Source: Betaproteobacteria bacterium
GTDB taxonomy: Bacteria; Pseudomonadota; Gammaproteobacteria; Burkholderiales; SG8-41
Length of the DNA stretch: 7,547 nucleotides
Reading direction: 5' to 3'
Assembly: GCA_021300125.1 (NCBI GenBank)
Contig: JAJTHX010000210.1
Location: 1 to 7,547 of the forward strand
Below are positions 6,452-7,547 of this stretch, piece by piece. The translations under genes were made by a program, and so were the position numbers. Position 1 is the stretch's first letter; every line of letters begins with the position of its first letter. Under the pieces are notes generated by a model. The model saw only the letters and a program-made list of their open reading frames with translations. It had not been told where the DNA came from and did no database searches.

Positions 6452-7405
6452 TCACTCCACCCGAACCCCCGACTCCTTCACCACCCGCGCCCATTTCACG
6501 AACTCGGCGCGCAGGTATTTCTCGAATTCCTCCGGCGAGTTGCCACGCACCTCGAAGGCGTCCTGCACGAAGCGCGCGCGCAGGTCGGGCAACTGCAGCA
6601 CTGTGCGGGTGTCTGCATTGATCTTGCGGATCAGCGCGGGCGGGGTCTTTTTCGGCGCGAGCAGGCCGTACATGTTGTCGACCTCGAAGCCGGGATAACC
6701 GCTTTCCGCCACCGTCGGCACGTTGGGCAGCACCTCCAGTCGCTTCAGGCTGGTCACCGCCACCGGCACTAACTTGCCGCTGCGCGCCAGCGCCACCACC
6801 GGCGGCACCGCGGTGAAACCGAGGCGCACTTCGCCGCCGAGCAGCGCGGTCATCGCCGGGCCGGCGCCCTTGTACGGCACTGCCTGCAGGTTGGCCTTGG
6901 TGATGTTGCGGAAGAGCTCACCCGCGAGGTGGCCTGCGGTGCCGATGCCGGGCGAGGCAAAGGGAATCGGCGCCGCCTTCGCCTCACGCACGATGTCCTG
7001 CATGGTCTGCACCGCGGTGTAGGAAGGATGGCGCGAGACCACGGTCGCCGACACGCCAGCCAGCGTGATCGGCGCAAAGTCGCGGAAGGGGTCGTAGCCG
7101 GTGTCCTTGTACAGGCTGGGGTTGCAGACAAACACCGAAGTGGTCAGCAGCAGCGTGTAGCCATCCGCGGGGGCCTGCGCCACCAGCGCGGTGCCCAGAT
7201 TGCCACCGGCGCCACCGCGGTTGTCGACCACCACTGGCTGTTTCCACTGCTCGGACAGTTTCTGCGCGATCAGCCTTGCGGTGAGGTCGGCCGGACCGCC
7301 GGCGGCGAAGGGCACCACCACGCGCACCGGTTTTTCGGGCCAGGCGGCGAGCAACGGCGTGGTGAAGAACAGCAAGCCCGACAGGCACAGCACTTTGCGC
7401 AGCAT
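6452..7405 (-). CDS. Bug/TctC-family periplasmic solute-binding protein of a tripartite tricarboxylate transporter
   Basis: A 317-aa extracytoplasmic binding protein that would capture a small carboxylate or related solute. The signal peptide covers residues 1 to about 20 (positive MLRK, hydrophobic core, cut near LLA|AWP). The mature protein starts with the family hallmark WPEKPVRVVVPFAAGG (22-37). It continues with VVVDNRGGAGGNLGT (58-72) and ADGYTLL (80-86), then NPSLY (95-99) and VPYKGAGPAMTALLGG (177-192). Length is normal. The ATG at 7403-7405 has a strong ribosome site, GGGGGAA at 7411-7417 read on the minus strand. The frame stays open to an ATG at 7465, but those 20 extra codons run into IS30-end sequence and would bury the signal peptide. 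No TctA or TctB membrane subunit is in the window; orphan binding proteins are common in Burkholderiales. The IS end lies within about 30 bp upstream, so the native promoter may have been cut off. Confidence 0.95.
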   Translation of the reverse strand: MLRKVLCLSGLLFFTTPLLAAWPEKPVRVVVPFAAGGPADLTARLIAQKLSEQWKQPVVVDNRGGAGGNLGTALVAQAPADGYTLLLTTSVFVCNPSLYKDTGYDPFRDFAPITLAGVSATVVSRHPSYTAVQTMQDIVREAKAAPIPFASPGIGTAGHLAGELFRNITKANLQAVPYKGAGPAMTALLGGEVRLGFTAVPPVVALARSGKLVPVAVTSLKRLEVLPNVPTVAESGYPGFEVDNMYGLLAPKKTPPALIRKINADTRTVLQLPDLRARFVQDAFEVRGNSPEEFEKYLRAEFVKWARVVKESGVRVE

Positions 7406-7436
7406 GGTGATTCCCCCGGCGCGCTCAAACCCCAAG

Positions 7437-7464
7437 TGCAACATTTTTTGGAGAAAATGTTGCA
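7437..7464 (+). repeat. Perfect 11-bp hairpin at the IS30 left end, covering the transposase ribosome site
   Basis: TGCAACATTTT (7437-7447) and AAAATGTTGCA (7454-7464) are exact reverse complements around the six-base loop TTGGAG. The loop contains GGAG, a Shine-Dalgarno 10 nt before the transposase ATG, and the last stem base is the A of that ATG. In mRNA the structure would present the ribosome site in the loop while pairing the start codon's first base. In DNA it may overlap the terminal inverted repeat of the element. Confidence 0.85.
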
Positions 7465-7547
7465 TGGGAAAAATTTACGATCAATTGAGTATTGAAGAGC
7501 GAAGCATAATTCAGCTGCAACTAGAACTGGGGGTGAAGCCATCGGTC
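7464..7547 (+). CDS. IS30-family transposase, N-terminal fragment cut by the window edge
   Basis: The 28 codons in the window read MGKIYDQLSIEERSIIQLQL and then ELGVKPSV, open to the last base. The pattern Y-x-QLS-x-EER-x-x-I-x-x-L is the typical start of IS30 transposases, leading into their N-terminal helix-turn-helix; the DDE catalytic domain would follow outside the window. GGAG at 7450-7453 is the ribosome site, 10 nt before the ATG. Whether the gene is intact cannot be seen. It is transcribed divergently from the solute-binding protein gene. Confidence 0.8.
   Translation, partial: MGKIYDQLSIEERSIIQLQLELGVKPSV

Larger units (their letters stand above)
7437..7547 (+). mobile_element. Left end of an IS30-family insertion sequence (partial)
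   Basis: The stretch carries the start of an IS30-type transposase gene and a terminal-looking inverted repeat, with lower G+C than the flanking gene. The exact outer boundary is not seen: it may lie some bases before 7437, within about 7418-7436, since IS30-family terminal repeats are often 20-30 bp. The right end, the second inverted repeat and the target duplication are outside the window. Confidence 0.65.

Noticed and set aside
7406..7465. An upstream start at 7465 for the solute-binding protein, adding 20 residues.
   Set aside because: The extension is read from the IS30-end hairpin and places the signal peptide internally, while the ATG at 7405 has a strong ribosome site and a normal signal peptide.
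1..7547. CRISPR array, tRNA or rRNA genes.
   Set aside because: No regularly spaced identical repeats with unique spacers, no tRNA-like cloverleaf and no rRNA-like stretch were seen. The CAGGAT units are too short and closely spaced to be CRISPR repeats.

Overview
The window is about 65% G+C with strong GC bias in codon third positions. It carries a Bug/TctC-type solute-binding protein, a family greatly expanded in Burkholderiales and their relatives. The best guess is a chromosomal accessory-metabolism region of a betaproteobacterium, probably Burkholderiales-like; an alphaproteobacterium cannot be excluded from sequence reading alone.

Layout. (1) Positions 1-981, minus strand: an amidase-signature hydrolase that runs off the left edge. 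(2) A 96-bp divergent intergenic region. (3) Positions 1078-5848, plus strand: four genes in a row. They encode a thiamine-diphosphate (ThDP) enzyme of the acetolactate synthase superfamily, an ornithine cyclodeaminase/mu-crystallin family protein, a 3-hydroxyisobutyrate dehydrogenase-like reductase, and a conserved protein of unknown function. The first two are separated by a 115-bp spacer holding an inverted repeat built from CAGGAT units at 9-bp steps. The second and third are separated by a short AT-rich leader with a plausible promoter. The last two are only 4 bp apart. (4) Positions about 5849-6451: an island of clearly lower G+C (roughly 37-47% in the lines counted) with one minus-strand small lipoprotein gene. 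(5) Positions 6452-7405, minus strand: a periplasmic Bug/TctC-type binding protein. (6) Positions about 7437-7547, plus strand: the left end of an IS30-family insertion sequence, starting right behind the binding-protein gene, with a perfect 11-bp hairpin over its ribosome binding site and the first 28 codons of the transposase.

How the genes may work together. Amidase, ThDP enzyme, imine-reductase-like protein, beta-hydroxyacid dehydrogenase and a carboxylate-binding protein form a typical catabolic neighbourhood. A small organic acid or amide could be captured in the periplasm, hydrolysed, and processed through 2-oxo/imino and hydroxyacid intermediates. The substrate cannot be read from the sequence. 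The parts least explained by known systems are the unknown 347-aa protein coupled to the reductase, the CAGGAT repeat inside the gene string, and the IS30 end placed against the 5' end of the binding-protein gene.
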